64,000 nt of DNA. It comes from a bacterium (GTDB taxonomy: Bacteria; SZUA-79; Acidulodesulfobacterales; Acidulodesulfobacteraceae). Below, piece by piece: positions 1-8,016 of this stretch (positions within the stretch are counted from its first letter, which is position 1; each line of letters opens with the position of its first letter). The stretch covers positions 1,146,581-1,210,580 of the forward strand of contig JAJYYR010000001.1 of NCBI GenBank assembly GCA_021800805.1. The letters are read 5' to 3'. The notes below the pieces were generated by a model, which was not told the origin of the DNA, made no database searches, and saw nothing but the letters and a program-made list of their open reading frames with translations. A program made the translations under genes and the position numbers.

Positions 1-46
1 TTCCCAGTTCCTTATTTGATTTTCCTTCGTTTTGATTATCAGCCAC
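1..46 (-). CDS. Start of a leftward gene cut by the window edge; flagellar context, product not identifiable
   Basis: A GTG start at 46 is preceded at 7 nt by GGAGGA, an excellent ribosome binding site, and opens a frame beginning MADNQNEGKSNKEL that runs off the left edge. It lies downstream of motE and has its own sigma-54 promoter at 123-138, so it is very probably a flagellar gene. A charged hydrophilic N-terminus before a membrane segment would suit FliL, which often follows such clusters, but only about 15 codons are visible and that identity is a guess. Confidence 0.6.
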   Translation of the reverse strand, partial: MADNQNEGKSNKELG

Positions 47-85
47 TTATAAGTCCTCCATAATAAAAATAATTAAAACAACTGG

Positions 86-105
86 ATTCCCGCCTACGCG
101 GGAAT
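86..105. repeat. REP-like palindrome in the leader of the left-edge gene
   Basis: The sequence ATTCCCGC-CTAC-GCGGGAAT is a perfect 8-bp inverted repeat with a 4-nt loop, flanked by CTGG and GACTA. This form resembles widespread REP-type extragenic palindromes. It lies between the predicted sigma-54 transcription start (near 112) and the GTG at 46, so it would fold in the 5' untranslated leader. The rest of 47-252 is AT-rich and shows no further gene. Confidence 0.6.
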
Positions 106-122
106 GACTATGAAAAATACTA

Positions 123-138
123 AGCAATATTTATGCCA
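123..138 (-). promoter_or_regulatory. Sigma-54 (-24/-12) promoter for the left-edge gene
   Basis: On the minus strand the sequence is TGGCATAAATATTGCT. GG and GC are separated by exactly 10 nt, as sigma-54 requires, and the TGGCAT half is identical to the other two sites in this flagellar region. Transcription would start near 112 and read leftward into the gene beginning at 46. It lies downstream of motE, so the left-edge gene can be transcribed separately from the flgD-motE block. Confidence 0.7.
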
Positions 139-252
139 GTTTAATATAAACAAAAATATGTAATAAATTCAATATCATACGATAATATCTAATCTACTTA
201 ATTTTTATTTAACCGAATATCGTCATTATATTGACGTTGTTTTATTTAAAAT

Positions 253-660
253 TTATTTTCCGGCAATGCTGTTTGTAAAAAATGCGGCATCCTTGACGGG
301 CATCCTTGAGATAATTGCGGAAGCGGCTCTAGGAGTCATATGGGACAGGATATATATCGCTACGCCTTTATCGATTCGCGGAAGTATATTTGCGGCGTTT
401 CTGGGACTCATGGAAGAATAAAGGGATACTAAACTTTTAACCTTTGCTTTTTGGGCGGCTTTTATATGATGAATTTTGGCTTCTATCTTCTTAAGCTTTT
501 CTACTTCCAGCTTTATCTGGTTTTTAAGGACTTTAATTTCCTCTTTTTCTGCGGCAGAAGAAGAAGCGTAAGCGGAAACAGGAAGTGAGCAACAAAACAG
601 ACCTGTGGACAAAAATAATAAAACGGCAAATATTATATTAATACCGATAATATTTTTCAT
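253..660 (-). CDS. motE: MotE-like flagellar protein
   Basis: A 135-residue exported or membrane-anchored protein. Residues about 8-32 form a hydrophobic signal or anchor, residues about 37-75 are a charged predicted coiled coil, and the C-terminal 55 residues carry the MgtE-N-like helical pattern seen in MotE (SSMSPRNAANILPRID followed by a second copy-like MTPRAASAIISRMP). MotE proteins are thought to chaperone or position the motor protein MotC or PilZ-type partners in the periplasm. It is the last complete gene of the leftward flagellar block, 50 bp after fliJ. The domain match is by motif only, but order and length fit well. Confidence 0.75.
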   Translation of the reverse strand: MKNIIGINIIFAVLLFLSTGLFCCSLPVSAYASSSAAEKEEIKVLKNQIKLEVEKLKKIEAKIHHIKAAQKAKVKSLVSLYSSMSPRNAANILPRIDKGVAIYILSHMTPRAASAIISRMPVKDAAFFTNSIAGK

Positions 661-710
661 ATTTATAATTTTTACACTATTTGGCGATTTTTGTCAATAA
701 AAGGGAATTT

Positions 711-1142
711 TTATTGTCTGTTAAAACGGTTGGAGGCGAAGTCGGAGGCGACGGCTTCTTCATATTTAAGCTGCTCCATTTTATCTACGGCAAGATATTT
801 TTCGCGGAGTTTATCTATTTTCTCGAATTCTATTTTTGCCTTGACTACGGCAGTTTTCTTTTCTTCAAGTTCGAGTTCCGTTAATTCTTTTGCTTTTAGC
901 AGTTCTATTAATTTAGATTTCAGGGATTTAAACTGCAAATCTAATACGTTGTAGTCGTATATGTCGGAAACATTAAGGATATTTACGGGATAAGCTTTTT
1001 TATACGATTCTATCGAATTTTGAACGTCGAAAATTTTTAAGTTAAGCGAGGCTACTTTCCGCTGGACTACCGAAAGCTCGAGATATTTTTTATCGAGTAT
1101 GGTTTTACGGTGGCTCATTATATTTTGAAACCTGAATGCCAT
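711..1142 (-). CDS. fliJ: Flagellar export protein FliJ
   Basis: A 143-residue, strongly charged, almost entirely helical protein (long coiled coil about residues 15-130) beginning MAFRFQNIMSHRK, the usual FliJ opening. FliJ is the soluble stalk of the flagellar type III export ATPase complex and normally works with FliI and FliH. It lies 21 bp after fliK in the leftward block. fliH is at the far end of the rightward block and no fliI is seen in the window, so the export ATPase genes are scattered in this genome. Confidence 0.85.
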   Translation of the reverse strand: MAFRFQNIMSHRKTILDKKYLELSVVQRKVASLNLKIFDVQNSIESYKKAYPVNILNVSDIYDYNVLDLQFKSLKSKLIELLKAKELTELELEEKKTAVVKAKIEFEKIDKLREKYLAVDKMEQLKYEEAVASDFASNRFNRQ

Positions 1143-1163
1143 AATAAATTCTGATTTTTTAAA

Positions 1164-3077
1164 TTAAACGAAATAATCCACTAAAGAGTTTGGATTTCTT
1201 CTATATGCAAAATTATCCGCAATCGTAGGAACCGCTCCCGAGCCAGCCGTTCCATTTGAAAATCCGCTTCCGTAATTAGCGCCGTCAAACGGATTTTTAA
1301 GGGTTTCGCTTCCGCTATTTCCATTCCCGTTATTATAACCGGAACCGGTGCTTATATTCAAGTTTATAGATGAAAAACCCTGATTTTTAAGAGCGTTTTG
1401 AAGCGCGTCCGACGAAGACTGAAGGATATTTTTAGCGGCTTCGTTCTGCGCAAGCATATTTATCGTTATAGAGCCGCTTTGGGCGGCGGACTGATTTAAG
1501 GAATTTAAGGCGGCGTTAGGATTACTGAGGGCTATATTTATTTTGACGGTGCCGAGGGAAGCAGGATTTAAGGTAATCGTAGCCGACTGGACGTTTTTTC
1601 TCAGCATAAACATAACCGAATTTACCGCTGTAGAAGCAGATGTTTCGCCGGTCTGGTCTTCTAAACCGCCTATATTTCCACCCGACAGGCTTAACCCGCC
1701 CGAATTTCCGCCGGAACCGGAAGCCGGACCGTTAATTCCCGAAAAAGCGGCGGATATAAAGCCGTCGGTTTTTCCGGAGGCTGAAACGGTTGAGCCTGAG
1801 CCTGAATCCGAAACGGAAACGGAACCCGAGTTATCAAGCGCAACGTTTACGTTTACGGAATTTTTCCCGCTCGTTCCCGAAAGAGCCTGCTTTGTTTCGC
1901 CGCTTAGAACGTTTAAATTGAAAGCGTTAACGGAGGCGTCTTTGATAAGGGTATTCGCGTTTACCGTATTTACCTTTGCCGTATCGATGATATTTGCATT
2001 GTTTGCATCTATATTTGTATTTACTTTTGATGCGGAATTTAAAACGTTTTGATTATTTTGACTACTCCGGTTTAAGGTATTTAAGGAAACCTTTAAAGAA
2101 GCCTGAGGCGCTTTCTGCAGAGAGCCGTCTCCGGAATTTTTATTTGCCGCCGCACCGCCGGTCTTGGCTGCGTCGCCGATTTTAAGAGATGCGCTTTGAT
2201 TGGCGGTTTCGGCAGCGATATTTTGCCCTACGGCATTATCGGTAATTTTCCTGCCCGCGTTTTCTGCAACAGTGGACAAAAATGTCTTACCGGAAGAACT
2301 ACCAGTAGAGTCTTTTCCGGCGGCATTATTTTGATTTTGGGATTGGGACCGATATAAGCCGGCGGCATAACCTGCGGCGGATTTTACGTTCGTTCCGCCG
2401 ACGCCCGCATCTTTTCCGCTTGCGTCTTTCCCATCCCCTACTTGGCTGTTTGAACCGTTATTTACTTTTTTTACGGAAACGGGCTGAACCGCAATATCGG
2501 TAACCGCATTTCCTATAAAATAAACCGTCCGTCCGTCGGTTCCTTTTTTACTGTCTACTGCGACGTTTTTGGCTTTATTTTCCGGTAGAGCTTTAGCGCC
2601 GGAAGCCGGTCCGGCGGAATTGCCGGCGGCGGGATTCGCATTGCCCGAAGGCTGGACTGCGGCGCTTGGAGCGTCGGCATTATTGTTCGTTGAATTAACT
2701 GTATTATTTGTAGATTTATCTGCAGCCGAAACACTATTCGTTGAATTGCCGCCTATATTATTGCCGCCGCCGGGGTTGCCGCCATAATTATTTCCGGTAT
2801 TAACGCCTGCGTTTACGGGCTGGTTGACCGGAGCGGGATTACCGCCCTGATTATTATAGTTAGAATTAGTAACAGGATCGTTAGCGGACTTGATAGCGGC
2901 GACGGAATTATTAAGTATTTCGCCGAATCCGCTTTGACCGCCGAAAGCGGGACCGGAACCTGCGCCTCCTCCGCCGTTGCCCTGCAAAGAAAGCGGCGGA
3001 CTTACGGCGTTCATAACATCGTTGATTAGAGAAAGCCCCGCATCCACGGATAAATTTAAAGCAAGATTACCTAACAT
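1164..3077 (-). CDS. fliK: Flagellar hook-length control protein FliK
   Basis: A 637-residue protein in which the first 460 or so residues are low-complexity, rich in Asn, Gly, Ser, Ala and Thr, as expected for the disordered molecular-ruler part. The conserved C-terminal Flg_hook domain starts near residue 490 (RKNVQSATITLNPASLGTVK) and is the part that triggers the export switch from hook to filament substrates. The gene lies between flgE and fliJ, 87 bp after flgE, and that gap holds a 24-bp palindrome. The ruler part is the least conserved region, so it will align poorly with other FliK proteins. Confidence 0.9.
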   Translation of the reverse strand: MLGNLALNLSVDAGLSLINDVMNAVSPPLSLQGNGGGGAGSGPAFGGQSGFGEILNNSVAAIKSANDPVTNSNYNNQGGNPAPVNQPVNAGVNTGNNYGGNPGGGNNIGGNSTNSVSAADKSTNNTVNSTNNNADAPSAAVQPSGNANPAAGNSAGPASGAKALPENKAKNVAVDSKKGTDGRTVYFIGNAVTDIAVQPVSVKKVNNGSNSQVGDGKDASGKDAGVGGTNVKSAAGYAAGLYRSQSQNQNNAAGKDSTGSSSGKTFLSTVAENAGRKITDNAVGQNIAAETANQSASLKIGDAAKTGGAAANKNSGDGSLQKAPQASLKVSLNTLNRSSQNNQNVLNSASKVNTNIDANNANIIDTAKVNTVNANTLIKDASVNAFNLNVLSGETKQALSGTSGKNSVNVNVALDNSGSVSVSDSGSGSTVSASGKTDGFISAAFSGINGPASGSGGNSGGLSLSGGNIGGLEDQTGETSASTAVNSVMFMLRKNVQSATITLNPASLGTVKINIALSNPNAALNSLNQSAAQSGSITINMLAQNEAAKNILQSSSDALQNALKNQGFSSINLNISTGSGYNNGNGNSGSETLKNPFDGANYGSGFSNGTAGSGAVPTIADNFAYRRNPNSLVDYFV

Positions 3078-3119
3078 AATTTTTTATTTACCTATAGGGA
3101 ACAAACTTACATTGCCTAC

Positions 3120-3143
3120 GGGGACAGACTTAAGTCTGTCCCC
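3120..3143. repeat. 24-bp perfect palindrome, copy 1 (between flgE and fliK)
   Basis: The half-site GGGGACAGACTT is followed directly by its exact reverse complement. Symmetry extends two more bases on each side (3118-3145). The right flank GTCCGTTAT is shared with copy 2 at 4963. It sits in the flgE-fliK gap and would form a strong hairpin in the mRNA. There is no T-run next to it, so it is not a standard terminator. Confidence 0.8.
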
Positions 3144-3164
3144 GTCCGTTATATTTAATTAAAA

Positions 3165-4943
3165 TTACGGAACCGCAGTTTCGAGAGCCGTCAATACGGA
3201 ATTTTCCGTAGTCAGCACCTTTGAATTGGCGACGTAAGCGTTCTGCGCCACTATCATATTGGTAAATTCCGATGAAATATTGACGTTAGACTGCTCAAGC
3301 GCAGAATCGGTTATATAGCCGAAATTTCCGGAATTGGCAACCCCCACGGCGGGCTGACCCGAAGCAAAAGTCTGCGCGTAAAGACTGTTTCCTTCCGAAG
3401 TAAGACCGGTAGGCGCAATGAAGTTTGCAAGAGCAACCTGATAAAGATACTCCGTCTGACCGTTGGAAAACTGTCCCGAAATACGCCCATTCTGATCAAC
3501 CGTAAAACTCGTAAGAGTTCCCGTAGCATATCCGTTCTGAGTAAAAGCAGTCGTAGCAGAAGTGGCGGCATACTGGGTAAGGTTTGCAAGATTTAAAGCG
3601 ATATTAAGCGGTTGAGAAGCGCCGTCCGGAAGCGTGGCCGCTCCGGTTACATAAGCGGGAACATCGGTTAAAGTCAAAGATGGAGTGCCCGTAATTTGGC
3701 CGCTTGAATTAAACGTGATATCGGGACTTGCATCGGTTAACGGGGTAAGCGACGGTCTTTGGGCGGCGGTTCCGTTAATAGAATAATAAGCGTTCCAACT
3801 ACCCGAAGTAGAACTCTGAGGGGCAAAAGTAACGGTCATAGGAAGAGAGTTACCGAGAGAATCGTAAACATTGATGGTCGTAGAATAATAGTCGTTTGCC
3901 GGACCGGATACAACGGAGTCTCCAGTCGTAAATGTATTGGCGGTATCTCCGGCGGGCATCGCATTCGAAAGGTTTACGGTGCTGTTTGCCGAACTGACGC
4001 TCGCAACGGTGTTTAAGAACTGATAAGAGCCGACGGTAAGCGTTCCAGTGGCGCCTATCTGAATATTTGAACCCGGTAAAATTCCGGTCGTGGATGTAAC
4101 ACCCAGAGTTTGCTGAGAAATTGCCGTATTTTGAAGAATATTGTTTATTAAAGAAGATGATAAAGTAACGGATTGAATAGTAGTAGAAGCCGGAATAGCT
4201 CCGGGGGCGTAACCTGTTCCAGTACCGTTAGCGCCGGTCCAATATTTTGAAACCGCGTATAAATTAGTAGTTCCGTCGCCGTTACCAATTAAAAGGCTCG
4301 ATGGTCCGCCGGCAGCAGTTGTATTTACCATACCGCTGACATTCAAAGTTGCGGCTCCCGCCGAATAATTTCCGGTAATATAGCCTCCCATAAAATTTCC
4401 TGTAGTCGTGGTAGGCGTAGTCTGCGGCGATACATTCGAATTAAGATTTGCCGTCAGCGTCGCGGTCGTAGTAGCCAGCGGAGCGATTGCGCCGGTATTT
4501 AATGTAATAGGGCTCGGCGTGCCGGAGGTAGCAATTCCCGCGGAATTTAACGTATAGCCTTGAACTACATTTTGCCCCGTCGAATCTACTATCTGCCCCT
4601 GCGCGTTTTCGCTGAAAGTGCCGTTCCTCGTGTAATACGTCGAGCCGTTGGGAGCTTGGACTATAAAAAATCCGTTGCCGTCAATCGCCATATTTAAGGG
4701 ATTTGAGGTATTTTGAAGCGCGCCTTGACCAAACTGCTGCTGTATGGAATATACGTCCGTTCCTAACCCCTCCTGCGAACTTGACGTTCCGCTTAAGGTC
4801 TGACTGACAAGGTTTTCAAATATTGGGTTGGAACTTTTGAACCCTATGGTATTCGAGTTTGCAATATTGTTTCCTATAACCCCTAAGTAAGTTTGATTGG
4901 CGTTTAAACCCGACACCGCCGTAAAAAGCGCATTTACGCCCAT
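3165..4943 (-). CDS. flgE: Flagellar hook protein FlgE
   Basis: A 592-residue hook subunit. The N-terminus MGVNALFTAVSGLNANQTYL and the following GNNIANSNTIGFK are the rod/hook-family signature, and the C-terminal helix (residues about 545-592, with SSEFTNMIVAQNAYVANSK) is the matching coiled-coil partner. Between them are Thr/Ser/Gly-rich surface domains (about 150-480), variable in this family and longer than in the roughly 400-residue enteric protein. It polymerises into the hook after FlgD caps the growing end. It follows flgD by 91 bp and is the usual substrate measured by FliK. Confidence 0.93.
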   Translation of the reverse strand: MGVNALFTAVSGLNANQTYLGVIGNNIANSNTIGFKSSNPIFENLVSQTLSGTSSSQEGLGTDVYSIQQQFGQGALQNTSNPLNMAIDGNGFFIVQAPNGSTYYTRNGTFSENAQGQIVDSTGQNVVQGYTLNSAGIATSGTPSPITLNTGAIAPLATTTATLTANLNSNVSPQTTPTTTTGNFMGGYITGNYSAGAATLNVSGMVNTTAAGGPSSLLIGNGDGTTNLYAVSKYWTGANGTGTGYAPGAIPASTTIQSVTLSSSLINNILQNTAISQQTLGVTSTTGILPGSNIQIGATGTLTVGSYQFLNTVASVSSANSTVNLSNAMPAGDTANTFTTGDSVVSGPANDYYSTTINVYDSLGNSLPMTVTFAPQSSTSGSWNAYYSINGTAAQRPSLTPLTDASPDITFNSSGQITGTPSLTLTDVPAYVTGAATLPDGASQPLNIALNLANLTQYAATSATTAFTQNGYATGTLTSFTVDQNGRISGQFSNGQTEYLYQVALANFIAPTGLTSEGNSLYAQTFASGQPAVGVANSGNFGYITDSALEQSNVNISSEFTNMIVAQNAYVANSKVLTTENSVLTALETAVP

Positions 4944-4962
4944 TTTTCATTCCTCCGCATTA

Positions 4963-4986
4963 GGGGATAGACTTAAGTCTATCCCC
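4963..4986. repeat. 24-bp perfect palindrome, copy 2 (between flgD and flgE)
   Basis: The half-site GGGGATAGACTT is followed by its exact reverse complement. It differs from copy 1 by one base in each arm (C to T on the left, G to A on the right), so the pairing is kept. The right flank matches that of copy 1. It lies just upstream of flgE and its ribosome binding region. Confidence 0.8.
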
Positions 4987-5034
4987 GTCCGTTATTTATT
5001 CCTATTTTATATATAATCGACATATTTTTTAATT

Positions 5035-5745
5035 TTAATTAACGTTCGTAACGCTCGACAGGGGAACCGTCGAACCGTTGCTGAGTTCAAGCTGAACGGC
5101 GCCCGTAGATGAAGTAGAAAGTCCTGTTACCGTAGCCTGAGTGAAAGTCGAAGGAGTAATTGCCGCGCCGCCGGAACCGGTTGCGCCTACGGAAAAAGTA
5201 TAATTCCCCGAAGGAGCCGTCTGCCCGCTGTTTTCCATTCCGTTCCACGTGAAAGACTGCAAACCCGCGCTCTGAGAACCGAGATTGGTATTATAAACGA
5301 GATTTCCGGAAGTATTATATATATCCATAGAAACGGACCCTGCATTCTGCGGGAGGGAATAGCTAAGGCTCGACGCGCTTCCGCTCGAATATCCGAATGC
5401 GTTGCCGTTTGCCTGAACCGATTTGCCTACCATATTTACCGCGCTGCCCAGAGTCGCCTGATTCTGATTGGATACGAGGGTCTGAAGATTAGAATTTACC
5501 GCGTTTAGCTGGTTAAGCGAATCAAACTGCGCCAACTGGGCAAGAGAAGCCGAACTGGACTGAGGATTCAACGGGTCTTGATTTTCTAACTGTTGGACCA
5601 TTAACTGCATAAACGTCGATGCGCTTACGAGTCCGCTGTTTGGATTAGAAGAATTTGCCGTAGCGGCGGCGGCGTTTGCCGAGGAAGAAGCGACCGTAGC
5701 GGCATTCGTAGTAGTCGTCGGCGCAAATAATGAATTGACGGACAT
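5035..5745 (-). CDS. flgD: Flagellar hook cap/assembly protein FlgD
   Basis: A 236-residue scaffold that caps the growing hook. The N-terminal 45 residues are a Ser/Ala/Asn-rich flexible segment. The conserved FlgD region begins near residue 40 (STFMQLMVQQLENQDPLNP), and the C-terminal half (about 115-230) is beta-rich and matches the FlgD Ig-like and tudor-like domains (SMDIYNTSGNLVYN; SGNYTFSVGAT). It is the first gene after the sigma-54 promoter at 5867-5882, about 110 nt from the predicted start, and is followed by flgE. Confidence 0.92.
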   Translation of the reverse strand: MSVNSLFAPTTTTNAATVASSSANAAAATANSSNPNSGLVSASTFMQLMVQQLENQDPLNPQSSSASLAQLAQFDSLNQLNAVNSNLQTLVSNQNQATLGSAVNMVGKSVQANGNAFGYSSGSASSLSYSLPQNAGSVSMDIYNTSGNLVYNTNLGSQSAGLQSFTWNGMENSGQTAPSGNYTFSVGATGSGGAAITPSTFTQATVTGLSTSSTGAVQLELSNGSTVPLSSVTNVN

Positions 5746-5866
5746 TTTTATTCCCTCCGTATATATAATTATAATATTAAATTAAAATAATTTATCATTA
5801 TTATAATAACGATAATGGGAAAATTTTTCCCTATTTTTAAGGCTTTTTCGCCTTTGATTTTATTTG

Positions 5867-5882
5867 TGCAAACATCATGCCA
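5867..5882 (-). promoter_or_regulatory. Sigma-54 (-24/-12) promoter for flgD-flgE-fliK-fliJ-motE
   Basis: On the minus strand the sequence is TGGCATGATGTTTGCA, with the exact 10-nt GG-GC spacing. Transcription would start near 5855. The first transcribed bases include a small GGC-GAAAAA-GCC hairpin (about 5839-5854). The site lies 46 bp beyond the stop codon of flgR, the sigma-54 activator that is likely to control it. Confidence 0.8.
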
Positions 5883-5928
5883 AAATATAATTCATTCCAT
5901 ACAGAATTTTATTAAGGTAAATTAATTA

Positions 5929-7371
5929 TTATTGGGATTTTAGTCCTAATTCTTTGAGTTTATTTCTGAGGGTTCTGGCGGTAATACCCAGTTTTTCTGC
6001 GGCTTTCGTTCTGTTGCCCCCGGTTTCCTTGAGTGCGGCGGCGATAAGTTTTTCTTCCATTTCTTTGATGTTAAGGGTGGATGCCGCGGGGACGGAATTA
6101 ATTCCGTCCCCGTTGGTCTTGTCTTCTTCTGTCTTTTCCCCCTCAGTCTGCATAGCGTCCTCACGGGCGCTTAGCACGGAAGGCGCAAAAACGCCGAAAT
6201 GCCCGGCGTCTAAATAATTATCTTTCTGAGCCAGTATTACGGCTCTTTCGATTATATTTTCAAGTTCTCTTATATTGCCGGGAAAATTAAGGGAAAGCAG
6301 GTAATCCTGCCCCTGCTCGGTAATCCACGAAATTTCCCTGAAATATTTTTTTGAGTAAAGCGCCGTAAAATATTTTGCCAGCGGAACGACGTCTTCCTTT
6401 CTTTCCCTTAAAGGCGGTAAAAAGATATGAATTACGTTAAGCCTGTAGAACAAATCTTCCCTAAAGCCGCCTTCCGCTACCGTTTTTTCTATGTCTTTAT
6501 TAGTTGCGGCTATTACCCTTGCGTTAACGGATACCGGTTCGTCGCCCCCTACCCTGTCTATAGTCTTTTCTTGAAGAACCCTTAAAATTTTTGCCTGAAG
6601 GTTTTTATCCATTTCCGCAATTTCGTCAAGCAAAATAGTTCCGCCGTCCGCCTGCTCGAATTTCCCTTTCTTCAAAGAAACGGCTCCCGTAAACGCCCCT
6701 TTTTCGTGTCCGAAAAGTTCGCTTTCGAGAAGCGTAGGAACTATAGCCGAGCAGTTTACGCCGATAAATTTCCCTTTCCTTTTGCTTAGCTTATGAATCC
6801 GCCTCGCTATAACTTCCTTGCCCGTTCCGGATTCTCCGGTTATAAGCACCGTAGCGTCTGCTCCCGCGATTATCTTAACGTAATCGTCTATTTTTTTCAT
6901 AGCGCCGGATTCGCATACAAAACCGGATTCATCGTCTAAACCCTTAGAGGACGGGCAATTATTATATGCGGAAATTTTTTCCGCATTGTTAACTATCCTC
7001 TCGAAATCGGAAATGTCGAAGGGCTTTAAGAGGTAGTCCGCCGCGCCTTCCTTCATTGCGGCAACGGCGCTTTCCACCGTTCCGTATGCCGTTATAATCA
7101 CGAAAGGAGTTAATTTAAAAGCATCCCGTTTTTTGACTTCGCCTAAGAAGTCGATGCCGTCCATTCCGGGCATGCTTAAATCGGATAATATAAGAAAATA
7201 AGGCGAAACCGCCCCCGCCCCGTTCAAATCGTCCAAAAATTTTAACGCTTCTTCGGCAGACGCAAAAATGTCCCCTTCCCTGCCGGTCTTTTTAAGGCTC
7301 AGGCTAAGCGCGGAGCGCATATGCGGGTCGTCGTCCACTATTAAAATCCTGTCCGGCTCTCTTTTTTTCAT
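5929..7371 (-). CDS. flgR: Sigma-54-dependent response regulator of flagellar genes (FlgR/FleR type)
   Basis: A 480-residue NtrC-family activator. The receiver domain has the acidic pair D13-D15, phosphoacceptor D64 (SDLSMPG), T94 and K116. The AAA+ domain has Walker A GESGTGK (179-185), the sigma-54 contact loop GAFTGA (225-230) and Walker [11 protein letters not shown] Fis-type helix-turn-helix closes the protein ([20 protein letters not shown]). Phosphorylated by its kinase it should open sigma-54 promoters such as 5867 and 9212. The linker between AAA+ and HTH (about residues 405-428) is Glu/Lys/Gly-rich and contains an in-frame copy of the 24-bp palindrome family. The partner kinase is at 8017, across a toxin-antitoxin pair. 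Confidence 0.9.
   Translation of the reverse strand: MKKREPDRILIVDDDPHMRSALSLSLKKTGREGDIFASAEEALKFLDDLNGAGAVSPYFLILSDLSMPGMDGIDFLGEVKKRDAFKLTPFVIITAYGTVESAVAAMKEGAADYLLKPFDISDFERIVNNAEKISAYNNCPSSKGLDDESGFVCESGAMKKIDDYVKIIAGADATVLITGESGTGKEVIARRIHKLSKRKGKFIGVNCSAIVPTLLESELFGHEKGAFTGAVSLKKGKFEQADGGTILLDEIAEMDKNLQAKILRVLQEKTIDRVGGDEPVSVNARVIAATNKDIEKTVAEGGFREDLFYRLNVIHIFLPPLRERKEDVVPLAKYFTALYSKKYFREISWITEQGQDYLLSLNFPGNIRELENIIERAVILAQKDNYLDAGHFGVFAPSVLSAREDAMQTEGEKTEEDKTNGDGINSVPAASTLNIKEMEEKLIAAALKETGGNRTKAAEKLGITARTLRNKLKELGLKSQ
6088..6111. repeat. 24-bp perfect palindrome, copy 4, inside flgR
   Basis: The half-site GGGGACGGAATT is followed by its exact reverse complement. It has the same length and overall pattern as the intergenic copies but differs from copy 1 at two positions in each arm, all matched by paired changes in the other arm. 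It is in frame and encodes part of the linker (around [11 protein letters not shown]) between the AAA+ and DNA-binding domains. Confidence 0.7.
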
Positions 7372-7387
7372 AAAAATTTATACAATT

Positions 7388-7657
7388 TTATTTGTAAATA
7401 TTTCCTCTTGAATTTATGTTCACTATTGCCAAAATTTTTTCTTCGTTTAATAGCGAAAATATAATCCTGTAATCCCCTATTCTACACCTGTAAAAACCCT
7501 TAAGTTCTCCGGTAAGAGGTTTTACGCAAGGGTGGTAAAGCGGATTTTCCATAGACCCCATTTCCGATAATTTAGTTTTTATTCTTTTCTTTATGTCGGA
7601 ATCAAATTTAATAAAATGCTTTTCGGCAACCGAAGAAAACTTAATCGTCCAGTTCAA
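7388..7657 (-). CDS. RelE/ParE-family toxin
   Basis: An 89-residue basic protein with the RelE/ParE fold pattern: WTIKFSSVAEKHFIKFD at the N-terminus, then PLTGELKGFYRCRIGDYRIIF, and a C-terminal strand ending SRGNIYK. Such toxins cleave mRNA on the ribosome (RelE) or poison gyrase (ParE); sequence reading cannot separate the two. Its start overlaps the end of the upstream antitoxin by 17 nt, the usual arrangement when antitoxin comes first. The next gene on the strand is flgR, 16 bp away, so read-through from the TA promoter could reach flgR. Confidence 0.85.
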   Translation of the reverse strand: MNWTIKFSSVAEKHFIKFDSDIKKRIKTKLSEMGSMENPLYHPCVKPLTGELKGFYRCRIGDYRIIFSLLNEEKILAIVNINSRGNIYK

Positions 7658-7880
7658 TTAATGTCTTTCCTCCGCCTTTTTTTATTTCTTCTAACCCGTC
7701 GCGGCATTCCTTTGTAAAACCGGGTATGTTCAAGAATTCAAGAGTTTCTCTGTGCCTTTCTATATATTCTTCGGAAAGTTCCAAAAATATATCGGAAAGA
7801 TGCCTGTTTTCATAACCTGCTATAGCCCTGATTAATTTTAACTTTTCTTCCGGAAGTCTTAAAGTAGTAGCCGTAGTCAT
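7641..7880 (-). CDS. Antitoxin of a RelE/ParE pair (CopG/RelB-like)
   Basis: A short acidic protein of about 79 residues, starting MTTATTLRLPEEKLKLIRAI, an opening typical of ribbon-helix-helix antitoxins, followed by helices rich in Glu that would wrap the toxin. I place the start at 7880 because GGAGATAAAATG gives a good ribosome binding site there; an upstream ATG at 7898 would put that site inside the gene. It likely neutralises the toxin at 7388 and represses its own promoter in the 7881-8016 gap, which also serves the divergent kinase gene. Confidence 0.8.
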   Translation of the reverse strand: MTTATTLRLPEEKLKLIRAIAGYENRHLSDIFLELSEEYIERHRETLEFLNIPGFTKECRDGLEEIKKGGGKTLIELDD

Positions 7881-8016
7881 TTTATCTCCTATAAACATTT
7901 ATAAATATATATATTTTAGATTTATTACTTAGTAATATTATAACATCAATATATCATAACGTCAAACAAAGCTCGGGCAATCGCAATTTAAGAAAAATTA
8001 TGATAAAATTTTCGAT

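Noticed and set aside
190..245. A third Pho-box-like array near the left edge (CGTCATTATATTGACG)
   Set aside because: The units are not in 11-bp register and form a short inverted repeat instead.
1543..2052. Long open frame opposite fliK (169 codons)
   Set aside because: It mirrors the low-complexity fliK coding sequence on the other strand, has no ribosome binding site and no recognisable domain.
5795..5830. Fur-box-like stretch (TTATCATTATTATAATAACGATAATG) considered upstream of flgD
   Set aside because: The match to the 19-bp Fur palindrome is poor and the region is simply AT-rich; it also lies in the transcribed leader.
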